A stretch of DNA of 64,000 nt from AC-32 sp963813435 (GTDB lineage: Bacteria; Actinomycetota; Thermoleophilia; Gaiellales; Gaiellaceae). The position numbers were made by a program, and so were the translations under genes. Location of the stretch: assembly GCA_963813435.1 (NCBI GenBank), contig CAWEYY010000001.1, positions 124,001-188,000 of the forward strand. The letters are read 5' to 3'. Positions 1 to 8,230 of this stretch are shown one piece after another; the first letter of the stretch is position 1; each line of letters opens with the position of its first letter. A model generated the notes under the pieces. The model did no database searches and was not told where the DNA came from. It saw only the letters and a program-made list of their open reading frames with translations.

Positions 1-495
1 GAGGCGCTCATGCGCTCGCAGCCATGGATCGAAGAGGAGCCCGTCGTTGCGCCGCCAGCCGGCGTAGCGCTCGATCGGCGTCAGCGGGTAACGAGCCTTG
101 AGGCTCGGCCTTACCGGAGCGACGAGCTCCCAGCCTCGATCGAAGGCCAGGGCTCGCATGTGCTCGAGCATCACGCGCGAGAGCCCGCGCCCCTGATGGT
201 CGGGATCGACGAGGACCGCCAACGCGCAGAGACGGTCGGGTGCGCGCTTCCCGAAGCCGTTGACGAACGCTTGGCGCCAGCTGGCAGGCATTCCGCTCAC
301 CGGGATCGAGTTGCCCTCGGCCAGCAGCTTGCCGTCGTCCACGAGCGCGAACTGGAACTCCGCCCGCTCTCCGTAGAGCCGCCCCCAGTAGTCGTTCGAG
401 ACCTCGTCGTGGAAGACGATCTCGGGCCAGGCTCGGCGGATCTCCGAGAAGGCAGGTGAGCCGCGAAGCTCCTCCGAGACCGGGACGACGTTCAA
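1..495 (-). CDS. GNAT-family acetyltransferase, 3' end outside the window
   Basis: The gene reads leftwards and leaves the window at base 1 after 165 codons. The likely start is a TTG at 495 that overlaps the TGA stop of ispF, so it is the last visible gene of the coupled carD-ispD-PHP-ispF set. A segment near residues 95-115, containing LAVLVDPDHQGRGLSRVMLE, is the typical acetyl-CoA binding motif A of GNAT enzymes (V-x-P-x-x-Q-G-R-G). The substrate cannot be told from the sequence. The long minus-strand reading frame at 8-574 is in another frame and is a shadow. Confidence 0.75.
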   Translation of the reverse strand, partial: MNVVPVSEELRGSPAFSEIRRAWPEIVFHDEVSNDYWGRLYGERAEFQFALVDDGKLLAEGNSIPVSGMPASWRQAFVNGFGKRAPDRLCALAVLVDPDHQGRGLSRVMLEHMRALAFDRGWELVAPVRPSLKARYPLTPIERYAGWRRNDGLLFDPWLRAHERL

Positions 496-962
496 CGCTC
501 GAGCAGCGCCACGGCGACCGCAGCAAGGCCCTCGCCGCGGCCGGTGAAGCCGAGGCCGTCCGTTGTCGTGGCACGGACTGTCACGAGGCCGGCCTCGACG
601 CCGAGCGCCTCGGCGAGCCGCGCCTGCATCGCTCCTCGGAGCGGCGCGATCCGCGGCTCCTCGCCCACGAGCACGCAGTCCGCGTTCGCGAGTTCCCAGC
701 CGGCCTCTCGTACCTGCGTGTAGGCCCGCGAGAGCAGGTCGAGCGACGATGCTCCCTCCCATTCCGAGGAGTCCGAGGGGAAGAGCGAGCCGATGTCCCC
801 CATCCCGGCCGCGCCGAGGAGCGCGTCGATCAGCGCGTGCGCGATCACGTCGCCGTCCGAGTGGCCCGCGAGCCCCCGCGCGGACTCGACCTCGACCCCA
901 CCGAGCACGAGCGGCACGCCCTCGACGAGCGCGTGGGCGTCGACGCCAACGCCGACTCTCAT
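492..962 (-). CDS. ispF: 2-C-methyl-D-erythritol 2,4-cyclodiphosphate synthase
   Basis: IspF converts CDP-methylerythritol 2-phosphate to the cyclic diphosphate with release of CMP, in the MEP isoprenoid pathway. The ATG at 962 gives 156 residues, the normal family length; the open frame extends upstream, but the ATGA overlap with the PHP phosphatase stop fixes the start. Residues 1-12 (MRVGVGVDAHAL) hold the metal-binding D-x-H pair, and GHSDGDVIAHALIDALLGA followed by GDIGSLFP matches the second metal-site and substrate loop. It ends with TGA overlapping the TTG of the GNAT gene. IspD is encoded two genes upstream, so the two cytosolic MEP enzymes are co-transcribed. Confidence 0.95.
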   Translation of the reverse strand: MRVGVGVDAHALVEGVPLVLGGVEVESARGLAGHSDGDVIAHALIDALLGAAGMGDIGSLFPSDSSEWEGASSLDLLSRAYTQVREAGWELANADCVLVGEEPRIAPLRGAMQARLAEALGVEAGLVTVRATTTDGLGFTGRGEGLAAVAVALLER

Positions 963-1780
963 CCGAGCGACTCCTGGCGACGCTCTCGCCGATCGAAGAC
1001 CGTCACGGTCTCGTAGCCAACCTCGCGCGCGAGCGCAACGGCCTTGTCGAGGTCGCGCCCGACGTGCGCGGGCTCGTGCGCATCCGAGGCGAGCGTGATC
1101 GGTACTCCACGCTCGTGGAAAGCGACGAGCAGCTCGCGGTCGGGATAGAGCTCGCCGACCGGCTTGTACAGGCCCGCAGTCGAGACCTCGACGCACACGC
1201 CGGCCGCCTCGATCGCGTCGGCGGTCTCGACGTACAGGTAGTGCCTCTCCTCGTCAGATGCCCGCATCCCGAAGAACTTGATCAGATCCGGGTGCGAGAG
1301 GCAGTCGAAGAGGCCGCTGCGAGCCGCATCGCGCAGCCAGACGAAGTAGCGGCGCCAGGCCTCACCGACCGGGATGCGGTGCACGAGCCCTGGCTCCTGG
1401 TCGACCGCGAAGCCGTCGACGAAGTGCACCGAGCCGAGTAGGTAGTCCCACGGGTACGGCTCGAGCAGGTCGACCAGCTCGCGCTCGATTCCCGGGAAGT
1501 AGTCCACCTCGAGCCCGAGCTTGATCGGCAGGCCGCGACTCTTCGCCTCCTGGACTGCGCCCACGTAGTCGTCGAGCCCGTCCGTGCAGCGCTCGCGCAT
1601 CCACTCGAGCTGCCAGAGCTCCTTGCTCTCGCGGAACTTGAAGATGTGCTCGGTGAACCCGATCTCGTTAACGCCAGCCTTGCGCGCCTCCGCGACGTAC
1701 TCCTCCGCGTAGTCCGCCGAGTAGGACCCCACTGGGCCGCTCTCCGGAAGGCGGAGGTGCATGTGGTAGTCGACGATCAA
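959..1780 (-). CDS. PHP-domain phosphatase, histidinol-phosphatase type
   Basis: A 273-residue protein of the polymerase-and-histidinol-phosphatase (PHP) superfamily. Metal ligands are visible in order: DYHMHL near residue 4, GFTEH near 42, LGSVHFVDG near 110, SHPDLIKFFG near 160 and ASDAHEP near 235. Family members hydrolyse histidinol phosphate in histidine synthesis, but other phosphoesters are possible. It is coupled on both sides by 4-nt ATGA overlaps with ispD (upstream) and ispF (downstream), and no his gene is in the window. The operon position therefore leaves room for a different phosphate substrate. The start ATG at 1780 is set by the overlap with the ispD stop. Confidence 0.85.
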   Translation of the reverse strand: MIVDYHMHLRLPESGPVGSYSADYAEEYVAEARKAGVNEIGFTEHIFKFRESKELWQLEWMRERCTDGLDDYVGAVQEAKSRGLPIKLGLEVDYFPGIERELVDLLEPYPWDYLLGSVHFVDGFAVDQEPGLVHRIPVGEAWRRYFVWLRDAARSGLFDCLSHPDLIKFFGMRASDEERHYLYVETADAIEAAGVCVEVSTAGLYKPVGELYPDRELLVAFHERGVPITLASDAHEPAHVGRDLDKAVALAREVGYETVTVFDRRERRQESLG

Positions 1781-2448
1781 GGCTCGAGCCAGCTCGAGAC
1801 GAGGGCGAGGTCGTCCGCGTCCGTGACCTTCAGGAGGCGGCGGTCGCCCTCGACGACCCTGATGCGGCCGCCACGGGCCTCGACCAGCGACGCGCAGTCA
1901 CTCGCACTCGTCACTTCACCGGCGAGCGCTTCGCGGAGGACCGACGCGACGAACGCCTGCGGCGTCTGAACCGCGACGAGCTCGCCGCGCTCAAGCGTCT
2001 CCACGACCTGGTCGCCCTCGACCCGCTTGACCGTGTCCTGGAGCGGCAGCGCGGGGACTGCTCCGTCCCAGCCCTCGGAGAGAGGCGCGAGCACACGCTC
2101 GATGACCTCCTCCGGCAGAAGGGGCCGAGCCGCGTCGTGAACGAGCACGACCGCCGCGTCGTCAGGAACGTCCTCCAACGCCAGCCGCACCGACTCGGAC
2201 CGGGTAGCGCCGCCGGTGACGACCGAGCTCACCTTCGTCGCAGCGATCTCCTCGGCCACGAGGATCGACGGCTCCTCCCACTCGGGAGGCGCAGCGATCA
2301 CGATCCGCTCGATCCAGTCCGAGCTCTCCAGCCGCTCGAGGCTCTCGGCCAGGAGCGGCCGCCCGCCCAGGCGGGCAAAGGCCTTCGGCCTGTCCGACCC
2401 GAGCCGCTCGCCGCGACCCGCCGCAGCGAGAACGGCCCAGGTGGACAC
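1777..2448 (-). CDS. ispD: 2-C-methyl-D-erythritol 4-phosphate cytidylyltransferase
   Basis: IspD joins CTP and methylerythritol 4-phosphate to give CDP-methylerythritol. The 223-residue length is normal. The N-terminal nucleotide-binding segment VLAAAGRGERLGSDRPKAF follows the family pattern with invariant Arg and Lys, and VLVHDAARPLL and SDCASLVEARGG match the family's central and C-terminal signatures. It starts 7 bp after the carD stop and shares ATGA with the PHP gene. CarD-IspD neighbourhoods are common in actinobacteria and firmicutes (general knowledge). Confidence 0.95.
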   Translation of the reverse strand: MSTWAVLAAAGRGERLGSDRPKAFARLGGRPLLAESLERLESSDWIERIVIAAPPEWEEPSILVAEEIAATKVSSVVTGGATRSESVRLALEDVPDDAAVVLVHDAARPLLPEEVIERVLAPLSEGWDGAVPALPLQDTVKRVEGDQVVETLERGELVAVQTPQAFVASVLREALAGEVTSASDCASLVEARGGRIRVVEGDRRLLKVTDADDLALVSSWLEP

Positions 2449-2455
2449 GTGATCG

Positions 2456-2980
2456 TTAAGCGGTCGCGGGGACCTTGGTTGCGCTCTTCTTCTTCTTGCC
2501 GCCGCGCGCGAGGACGCCGTCGAGCCACTCGGCCGCCTCGTCCTCGTCCATGTCCTTCGCGTACATGAGCTCGCTGGCGAGGATCTTCTTCGCCTTGACG
2601 AACATCTGCTTCTCGCCGGTGGAAAGACCCTTCTCGTGGTCGCGGAGCGCGAGGTTCCGTACGACCTCGGCGAGCTCGAAGATGTCGCCGGTCTTCATCT
2701 TGTCGCGGTTGTGCTTGAACCGCCTGTTCCAGTTCTTCGGCATCGTCGTGCCGTTGCCGGTCAGCGCCTTCAGTACCTTCGAGACCATCTGCTCGTCGAT
2801 CACCTTGCGGAGCCCGACGCGCTCGGAGTTGTCGCTCGGAACATTGACCGTCATGTCGTTGTGCAGGATCTTGATCGTCAGGTATTCGCGCTTTTCCCCA
2901 AGCACCTCGCGCGTCTCCTTCTTGACGACCGTGCCAGCCCCGTGGTGGGGGTACACCACCTTGTCGCCGACCTTGTACAA
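2456..2980 (-). CDS. carD: CarD-family RNA polymerase-binding transcription factor
   Basis: CarD binds the RNA polymerase beta subunit and stabilises open promoter complexes, notably at rRNA promoters. The Tudor-like RNAP-interaction domain is at the N-terminus (YKVGDKVVYPHHGAGTVV), followed by the helical DNA-binding region with WNRRFKHNRDKM and a conserved LMYAKDMDEDEAAEWLDG end; the last 15 residues are Lys-rich. An ATG at 3016 keeps the frame open, but I prefer TTG at 2980: GGGGAGGG lies just upstream and this gives the family's usual N-terminus. Predicted length 174 residues. A -10-like TATACT and a leader hairpin lie upstream. Confidence 0.93.
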   Translation of the reverse strand: MYKVGDKVVYPHHGAGTVVKKETREVLGEKREYLTIKILHNDMTVNVPSDNSERVGLRKVIDEQMVSKVLKALTGNGTTMPKNWNRRFKHNRDKMKTGDIFELAEVVRNLALRDHEKGLSTGEKQMFVKAKKILASELMYAKDMDEDEAAEWLDGVLARGGKKKKSATKVPATA

Positions 2981-3020
2981 CTCCCGACCCTCCCCTTTCG
3001 CAGTTGATATTCGCAACGAA

Positions 3021-3048
3021 CGCCGGCGGTTGTGGAACTCCGCCGGCG
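3021..3048 (-). promoter_or_regulatory. Hairpin in the carD leader
   Basis: CGCCGGCGG (3021-3029) pairs perfectly with CCGCCGGCG (3040-3048), a 9-bp GC-only stem with a 10-nt loop. It lies in the untranslated leader of carD, between the -10-like TATACT and the ribosome-binding site. It may affect leader folding or pausing; function is unknown. Confidence 0.4.
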
Positions 3049-3057
3049 AACCCCGGA

Positions 3058-3063
3058 AGTATA
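3058..3063 (-). promoter_or_regulatory. Candidate -10 element for the carD operon
   Basis: On the minus strand the hexamer reads TATACT, five of six matches to the vegetative -10 consensus, in an AT-rich patch unusual for this window. It follows directly after the hairpin at 3064-3095 that closes disA. No good -35 is visible, with only CTGGCG at the right distance. The leader to the TTG start would be about 70 nt. Confidence 0.4.
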
Positions 3064-3095
3064 GCGAAAATCGCTGGAAAACGCCAGTTTTTCGC
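3064..3095 (-). terminator. Hairpin downstream of disA
   Basis: An outer stem GCGAAAA/TTTTCGC encloses an inner stem CTGG/CCAG, starting about 30 bp after the disA stop. The inner loop is T-rich on the minus strand, but there is no clean U-tract after the outer stem. It probably separates the disA and carD transcripts. Confidence 0.4.
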
Positions 3096-3124
3096 CTCGA
3101 CCCCGGCGGGTGCAGGGATTTTGC

Positions 3125-4276
3125 CTATATCTGCAGGTATCGGTCCACGAGGTTGTGCTCCTGGAGCCTGCGGAGCCCCTCGCGGATCTCCCTCGCGCGC
3201 ACGGTTCCGACGCCCTCGACAGCCTCCAGCTCGCGTTGCGACGCGCGCACGATCCCTTCCAGGCCAGGCAGGCTCGAGACCACGCGCCTGACGACCGAGT
3301 CCGGGAGCCGCGGGATGTGCGAGAGCACGCGGTAGCCGCGCGGCGAGACCGAGTGGTCGAGGGGGTTCACCGTGGCCGGGTAGCCCAGCACGGCCAGGAG
3401 CTCGAACTCGAGCAGCTGCTCGTAGGGCAGGGCTGCGAGCGCCTCGAGCGACTCGCGGGTGCGCTCGGCGCCGCCGTCGGCGTGGTAGTCGTAGACGAGC
3501 GCGGCCTTCTCGTCGGGAACGTCGGCGACGAGCTCCTCGAGCTGCATCCGGATGAGGCGGCCCTCCTCGCCGAGCTCGACGCAGGCGCGCTCGATCTCCT
3601 CGGCCATGCGCGTGGTGAGCTCGGCCCGCTGAACCGTCACGAGGACGTCGTCGAGCATGACCGCGTTCTGGAACTCGAGGGCGGTCAGGCGCGTGAGTAC
3701 CTGCTCGAGCCTCGTGCGGTAGGTCTCGAGCGTCTGGAGCGCCTGGTTCGTCTTTCCGAGCACGTCGGCGATCGGCTCGAGCTGGTAGCGCGCCTGGCCG
3801 ACGAAGACCGTGACGGTCTCGCGCTGCTGCGAGATCGAGATCACGAGCGCGTCCGTCTGCTTCGCCACTCGCTCGGCCGTGCGGTGCCGCGTGCCGGTCT
3901 CGGCCGACGGGATGGTCGGGTCGGGCATCAGCTGGACGTTCGCGTAGGCGAGCTTCGTCACCGCCGAGTTGACGATGATCGCCCCGTCCATCTTGGCCAG
4001 CTCGTAGAGCAGCTGCGGCGTGAACGACTGGTCGAGCCGCATGCCGCCGGAGAAGAGGAACGAGAGGTCCTGCGGGTCGCCGATCACGATCAGCGCGCCC
4101 TCGCGCGACCGGATGATGTCGTCGATCGCCTGCCGCAGCTCGGTTCCCGGCGCGATCCGCCCGACCGCGGCGAGCAGGCGCGAGTCGAGCCTCGGATCCT
4201 CCTGCGCGGGCTGCCGGATCAAGCCGAGGCGCTGGGGAGCCCGGCCGGCCTTATCCTCCTTCGGCTCGTTCTGCAT
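3125..4276 (-). CDS. disA: Diadenylate cyclase, DNA integrity scanning protein DisA
   Basis: DisA condenses two ATP molecules to cyclic di-AMP and scans DNA for branched structures, which slow its cyclase activity. The N-terminal DAC domain carries both active-site motifs: DGA near residue 97 (AKMDGAIIV) and RHRTA near residue 130 (GTRHRTAERVAKQTDALVI). A helical spine follows, and the C-terminus has helix-hairpin-helix DNA-binding repeats (LEAVEGVGTVRAREIREGL). The 383-residue length is in the family range. It overlaps the 3' end of radA by 26 bp; radA-disA pairing is widespread, and RadA is reported to inhibit DisA in Bacillus. Confidence 0.95.
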   Translation of the reverse strand: MQNEPKEDKAGRAPQRLGLIRQPAQEDPRLDSRLLAAVGRIAPGTELRQAIDDIIRSREGALIVIGDPQDLSFLFSGGMRLDQSFTPQLLYELAKMDGAIIVNSAVTKLAYANVQLMPDPTIPSAETGTRHRTAERVAKQTDALVISISQQRETVTVFVGQARYQLEPIADVLGKTNQALQTLETYRTRLEQVLTRLTALEFQNAVMLDDVLVTVQRAELTTRMAEEIERACVELGEEGRLIRMQLEELVADVPDEKAALVYDYHADGGAERTRESLEALAALPYEQLLEFELLAVLGYPATVNPLDHSVSPRGYRVLSHIPRLPDSVVRRVVSSLPGLEGIVRASQRELEAVEGVGTVRAREIREGLRRLQEHNLVDRYLQI

Positions 4277-5594
4277 CGATCGCTGTCCTCACCGCCTGCC
4301 TGAGTGTCTCGGCCTCGAGGACGCGTAGTTTGCCACGAGCCTTGGTGCCGCTCGGAGCGACCGCGGCCGCCAGCCCGAGCTTGGCGCACTCTTCGAGCCG
4401 GCGCTCGGCCTGCGTTGCCGGGCGCAGGCGGCCCGTGAGGCCGACCTCGCCGAACGAGGCGATCCCGTGCTTCAGCGGCGCGCCCTTTGCAGCGGAGGCG
4501 ATCGCGAGCGCGATGGCCAGGTCCGCGCCAGGCTCGTCGATCCGGACGCCGCCCGCGACGTTGACGAAGACGTCGGCCTGGCCGAGCGCGATCCCCGCGT
4601 GCCGCGAGAGGACGGCGACGATCATCGCGAGCCGCTTCGGGTCGACGCCGGTCCCCACGCGCCTGGGCATCGCGAGGTCGGTCGGCGAGACGAGCGACTG
4701 GATCTCGAGCAGCATCGGCCGCGACCCCTCGAGCGCGCAGGCGACAGCTGCACCGATCTCGCCCTCGACGGTCCGGCCGAAGAGCTCGGACGGCTCGGGC
4801 ACGCCGACGAGCCCGGTGCCAGTCATCTCGAAGACAGCCAGCTCGTTCGTCGAGCCGAAGCGGTTCTTCGCCGCGCGCAGGACGCGATGCTCGTGGTACC
4901 TATCGCCCTCGAACTGGAGGACGCAGTCGACCAGGTGCTCGAGGACGCGCGGGCCGGCCACCGCCCCGTCCTTCGTCACGTGGCCAACGAGGAACACCGC
5001 GACGCCCGCCTCCTTGGCCACGCGCAGCAGCCTCGACGCGGCCTCGCGAACCTGCGCGACGGAACCGGGAGCCGAGCCGAGCTCCGACGAGTAGAGGGTC
5101 TGCACCGAGTCGATCACACAGATCTCCGGCCGTTCCTGCTCGAGCGTCGCGCAGACCGCGTCGAGCTCGGTCTCGGCCAGGATCTCGACCCCCTCGGCGC
5201 CGCCGAGCCGCGCGGCGCGGAGCTTCACCTGCGCGGCCGACTCCTCGCCGGTCACGAGGAGCGCGCGATGCGTGCCGCTGACCGCGCGCAGGACGGACAG
5301 AAGAAGCGTCGACTTGCCCACTCCCGGCTCGCCGCCCACGAGGACGAGCGACGCGGGGACCAGCCCGCCGCCGAGCACGCGGTCGAGCTCGGGCACGCCC
5401 GTCGCGATCCGCTTTCCCTCCTCCGCTGCGACATCGACGAGTCGCATCGGCGGCCTGGCCGCGGCCGCCCGCGCATCGGGAGGCTTCTCCTCGAGCAGCG
5501 TCCCGAACTCGCCGCACGAAGGGCACTTGCCGAACCAGCGGCCCGCGGCGTACCCGCACTCCGAGCATGCGTACTGGACGGCTGCCTTCGCCAC
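4251..5594 (-). CDS. radA: DNA repair protein RadA/Sms
   Basis: RadA is a RecA-like, hexameric branch-migration ATPase of recombinational repair. The 447 residues show, in order: an N-terminal C4 zinc finger (CSECGYAAGRWFGKCPSC), Walker A GGEPGVGKST near residue 90, the RadA-specific KNRFGSTNE motif near residue 243, and a C-terminal Lon-like domain (VNVAGGVRIDEPGADLAIAL). ATG at 5594 begins just before the zinc finger. It overlaps disA by 26 bp, which implies co-transcription. Confidence 0.95.
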   Translation of the reverse strand: MAKAAVQYACSECGYAAGRWFGKCPSCGEFGTLLEEKPPDARAAAARPPMRLVDVAAEEGKRIATGVPELDRVLGGGLVPASLVLVGGEPGVGKSTLLLSVLRAVSGTHRALLVTGEESAAQVKLRAARLGGAEGVEILAETELDAVCATLEQERPEICVIDSVQTLYSSELGSAPGSVAQVREAASRLLRVAKEAGVAVFLVGHVTKDGAVAGPRVLEHLVDCVLQFEGDRYHEHRVLRAAKNRFGSTNELAVFEMTGTGLVGVPEPSELFGRTVEGEIGAAVACALEGSRPMLLEIQSLVSPTDLAMPRRVGTGVDPKRLAMIVAVLSRHAGIALGQADVFVNVAGGVRIDEPGADLAIALAIASAAKGAPLKHGIASFGEVGLTGRLRPATQAERRLEECAKLGLAAAVAPSGTKARGKLRVLEAETLRQAVRTAIDAERAEGG

Positions 5595-5653
5595 GGAGCC
5601 AATCTACGCGCGGGCCCGGACGCGTCGTGTGGCAAGTCTGCGACTTTTGAAGC

Positions 5654-5705
5654 GGCCGAGCCGGCAAGGCCGGCGCGGCCTTTGGTCGGGCAAGAGAGCG
5701 CCTTA
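5654..5705 (-). repeat. Palindromic TRA-hairpin element, copy 1
   Basis: Read on the minus strand it begins with TAA, which is also the stop codon of the DMT transporter gene (5703-5705). A decayed first hairpin follows, then linker GACCAAA, then the 27-nt second hairpin at 5654-5680 with stems GGCCG and CCGGC repeated on both sides of a 3-nt loop. It matches the copy at 6636-6715 most closely. Its tail differs, with an AAGTC/GACTT pairing instead of GACC/GGTC. Confidence 0.75.
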
Positions 5706-6617
5706 GCCGGCGAGCTCGGGCTCGGGCGGCGGCGCGCGGCGGCCGAGCGACGCGATCAAGAGGCCGATCAGAATCCCGGCCGCGCCGAGGAGCTGGAGCG
5801 CCGAGGGCGACTCGCTCAGGATCAGCGCTGCGAGCAGCACCGAGCAGACCGGCTGGAAGGTGAGAGACACCGAGGTCACCACGGCGGGCAGCCGCGGGAG
5901 CGAGATTGCGATCAGGAGCCAGCCCAGCACCTGGGAGCTGAGAGCGAGGAGGATCAACCAGCCCTGCGCCTCGAGGCTCGGCGTGAAGTCGAGGTCGCCG
6001 AGGGCGAGGCCGATCACCATGCAGCAGAACGCGGACGAAAGCGTCGCGTCGAAGAGCGGCCCACCCGGCCCGATCACGCCACGGCCGCCCTGGCGCAAAG
6101 CGAGCAGGAAGCCCGAGTACGCGACCCCCGTCAGCACGCCGAGCACGGCTCCGAGCTGCGGGTTCGCGCCGTAGGCGCCCGCCTCGAGCACCCCCGAGAT
6201 GAGGACGATCCCGATGGCGACGACCGGGATCGCGGCGAGCGAGCCGTTGCTCGGCCGCTCGCGGAGGAGCACCCAGGCGAGCAGCCCGACGAGGACGACC
6301 TGGATGTTCCCGAGCACGGTCGCGAGCCCGGCGCCGACCTGGTCGACGGCGTTGTGCCAGAGGATCAGGTCGGCCGCGAAGAAGACGCCTGCGATCCAGG
6401 CGTAGACCCGCGACTGGATCGGCCGCGGCCCCCAGCGCCGCTCCTCGTAGAGAGCCGCGACCCAGAGCAGCGGCAGCGCCCAGACGCAGCGGTAGAACGC
6501 GCCGGTCGAGGGCGAGACGTGCGAGACGCGGTAGAGGATCCCGGAGAACGCGATCGCCACCGCGCCGATGAGCACGGTGATCGCCGGCCGGCGCGCGAGC
6601 CAGGAGAGACGGCGCAC
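5703..6617 (-). CDS. EamA/DMT-superfamily exporter
   Basis: A 304-residue integral membrane protein with about ten hydrophobic segments in two five-helix halves, the typical EamA duplication (ITVLIGAVAIAFSGILY opens the first, LGVLTGVAYSGFLLAL the second). Such proteins export metabolites or amino acids; the substrate cannot be inferred. The second half holds the conserved VTSVSLTFQPVCSVLLAAL segment. It stands alone, with the repeat element copy 1 supplying its TAA stop and copy 2 just upstream. Confidence 0.85.
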   Translation of the reverse strand: MRRLSWLARRPAITVLIGAVAIAFSGILYRVSHVSPSTGAFYRCVWALPLLWVAALYEERRWGPRPIQSRVYAWIAGVFFAADLILWHNAVDQVGAGLATVLGNIQVVLVGLLAWVLLRERPSNGSLAAIPVVAIGIVLISGVLEAGAYGANPQLGAVLGVLTGVAYSGFLLALRQGGRGVIGPGGPLFDATLSSAFCCMVIGLALGDLDFTPSLEAQGWLILLALSSQVLGWLLIAISLPRLPAVVTSVSLTFQPVCSVLLAALILSESPSALQLLGAAGILIGLLIASLGRRAPPPEPELAG

Positions 6618-6635
6618 GGGCTCCTTCTACCGAAA

Positions 6636-6715
6636 GCCGACCTGGTCGGCCGGAAGACGGCCGCACCGGCGAAGCCGGCACGGCCTCTTTGGTCGGCGTC
6701 GCATGCGACGCCTTA
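6636..6715 (-). repeat. Palindromic TRA-hairpin element, copy 2 (best preserved of the GGCG subtype)
   Basis: In minus-strand order: TAA (6713-6715, the stop codon of the downstream-reading speE-like gene), hairpin 1 at 6695-6712, a perfect 18-nt palindrome built on GGCGTCGCA and its complement, a 9-nt linker, hairpin 2 at 6659-6685 (GGCCG-NN-CCGGC, 3-nt loop, mirror), and a tail at 6636-6658 containing GCCGACC, one base, GGTCGGC. The architecture matches the 77-nt copies at 46955 and 58345. Confidence 0.8.
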
Positions 6716-8227
6716 GGGCGCCGTCGGCAGCGGCGGCTCGTCGTGAGCGCCGCCGCGCTCGACCTGGTCCAGGATCATCCGGTCGGTCAGCCACTCGACC
6801 GGAGCGCGGTCGTCGGTCAGCGGTCTCCCGTGCGGGCGGACCGGCGTGAGACGGCTGCGAAAGAGCGGGAGCAGGCGCGCGACCACTCTGGGCGCACGCG
6901 AGGCGCGGCGCTCGAGCTCGGCCCGCGTAACGGGCTCACGCAGCGCGAAGAGCACGTCGTTGAACTGGAGGGCCCGCCAGCGCCACGCCTGTGGGAAGGC
7001 GGTCAGCAGCGTCGTCCCGATTGCGTTCGAGAGCCGCCGGTCGTGCGGCGTTGCGGCCACGTTCAGCGCGATCGCGCCGCCCGGCCGCAGGTGCTTCCGC
7101 GCGAGCGCAAAGAACTCCTCGGTCGCGAGGTAGAAGGGCACGTACGGCTGCCGGTAGGCGTCGACCACGATCAGGTCGTAGCGCTTCTTCGTCAACGCGA
7201 GGTACGGCCTCCCGTCCGCGGCGATGAGCCGCATCCGCGGGTTGTCGCCCGCCCCGAAGTAGCGCCGCGCGACCTCGTTCAGCTTCGGATCGAGCTCGAC
7301 CCCGTCGATCGCGACACGGGGATAGAAGCGCCCGTAGGCGCGGCCCATCGTCCCGCCCGCGCTTCCGATCACGAGCATGTCGCGCGGCTCGTGCCCGAGG
7401 AGCGGCGGCAGCATCAGGAAGAGATCCCAGTAGCCGCCGGTCAGGACGCTGTCGGGCCGCCACTCCGAATGCGTGACGACGCCCTCGTTCAGCTCGAGGT
7501 CACGCCCGCCCTGGCCGTCGGAGACGACGCGGATGTACTGGTAGTCGGACTCGGTCTCGTAGATCGCGCTCTTGATCGCGGGCGGCGGAAGAGCGAGCAG
7601 GAGCGCCGCGGCCGCGGGTGCGAGCAGCCAGCGACGCGGGAGCAACAGCGCCGCCGCGAGCGCGACGCACGCCGCCGTGACGATCAGCGTGCGCTGGGTT
7701 CCGATCCACGGAATGAGCACGAGCGCGGCGAGGAACGTCCCGAGCAGGCTCCCCGCGGTCGAGAGCGCGTAGAGGCGCCCGGCGACCTTCCCGGCCTCTG
7801 CCACGCTCTCGAGGGCCAGCCGGACGAGGAACGGCGCGGCCGCCCCGAGAGCGGTCACCGGCACGAGAAAGAGCGCGAGCGCGGCGAAGAACGAGCCGGC
7901 CACTGCGCCGACCGAGACCACGTCGAAGCCGTGCAGCGCCCAGCGCAGGAACGGGCGCGACGCGAACGGCGTCACGAGCAGCGCGGCCGCCGCGATGAGC
8001 AGGATCACCCCGAGCACGCGCGGGTCAGGCCGCCGGTCGGCCAGCCGGCCTCCGAGCCAGTAGCCGAGCGCGAGGTACGCAAGCGTCAGCCCGATGATGT
8101 TGGCCCACACGAACGTCGAGGCACCGAAGTACGGTGCGAGCAGACGCGAGGCGCAGATCTCGGTCGCGAGCGTCGCGCCCCCGACCAGAAAGGCGACGAC
8201 CCCCAGACGGAGGCCGTCACGGGCCAA
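6713..8227 (-). CDS. Membrane-fused spermidine-synthase-like protein
   Basis: A 504-residue fusion. Residues 1-220 form about seven hydrophobic helices resembling a half transporter; residues 235-470 form a SpeE-type Rossmann methyltransferase fold, with MLVIGSAGGTMGRAYG as the nucleotide-binding loop, IDGVELDPKLNEVARRYF, then RLIAADGRPYL and YDLIVVDAYRQP. Canonical spermidine synthases have a D-x-x-D-P catalytic loop at the last position; here the second Asp is missing, so polyamine synthesis is doubtful. It stops 3 bp after the clpC stop region, in the same direction. Membrane-fused SpeE-like proteins are common and mostly uncharacterised. Confidence 0.75.
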   Translation of the reverse strand: MARDGLRLGVVAFLVGGATLATEICASRLLAPYFGASTFVWANIIGLTLAYLALGYWLGGRLADRRPDPRVLGVILLIAAAALLVTPFASRPFLRWALHGFDVVSVGAVAGSFFAALALFLVPVTALGAAAPFLVRLALESVAEAGKVAGRLYALSTAGSLLGTFLAALVLIPWIGTQRTLIVTAACVALAAALLLPRRWLLAPAAAALLLALPPPAIKSAIYETESDYQYIRVVSDGQGGRDLELNEGVVTHSEWRPDSVLTGGYWDLFLMLPPLLGHEPRDMLVIGSAGGTMGRAYGRFYPRVAIDGVELDPKLNEVARRYFGAGDNPRMRLIAADGRPYLALTKKRYDLIVVDAYRQPYVPFYLATEEFFALARKHLRPGGAIALNVAATPHDRRLSNAIGTTLLTAFPQAWRWRALQFNDVLFALREPVTRAELERRASRAPRVVARLLPLFRSRLTPVRPHGRPLTDDRAPVEWLTDRMILDQVERGGAHDEPPLPTAP

Positions 8228-8230
8228 CTT

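Noticed and set aside
2980..3016. ATG at 3016 as carD start
   Set aside because: The TTG at 2980 has the ribosome-binding site and begins exactly at the conserved CarD N-terminus.
4467..6716. 749-residue plus-strand open frame opposite radA and the DMT gene
   Set aside because: High GC makes long antisense frames. It is Arg/Ala/Glu-rich, has no family motif, and lies across two clear minus-strand genes.
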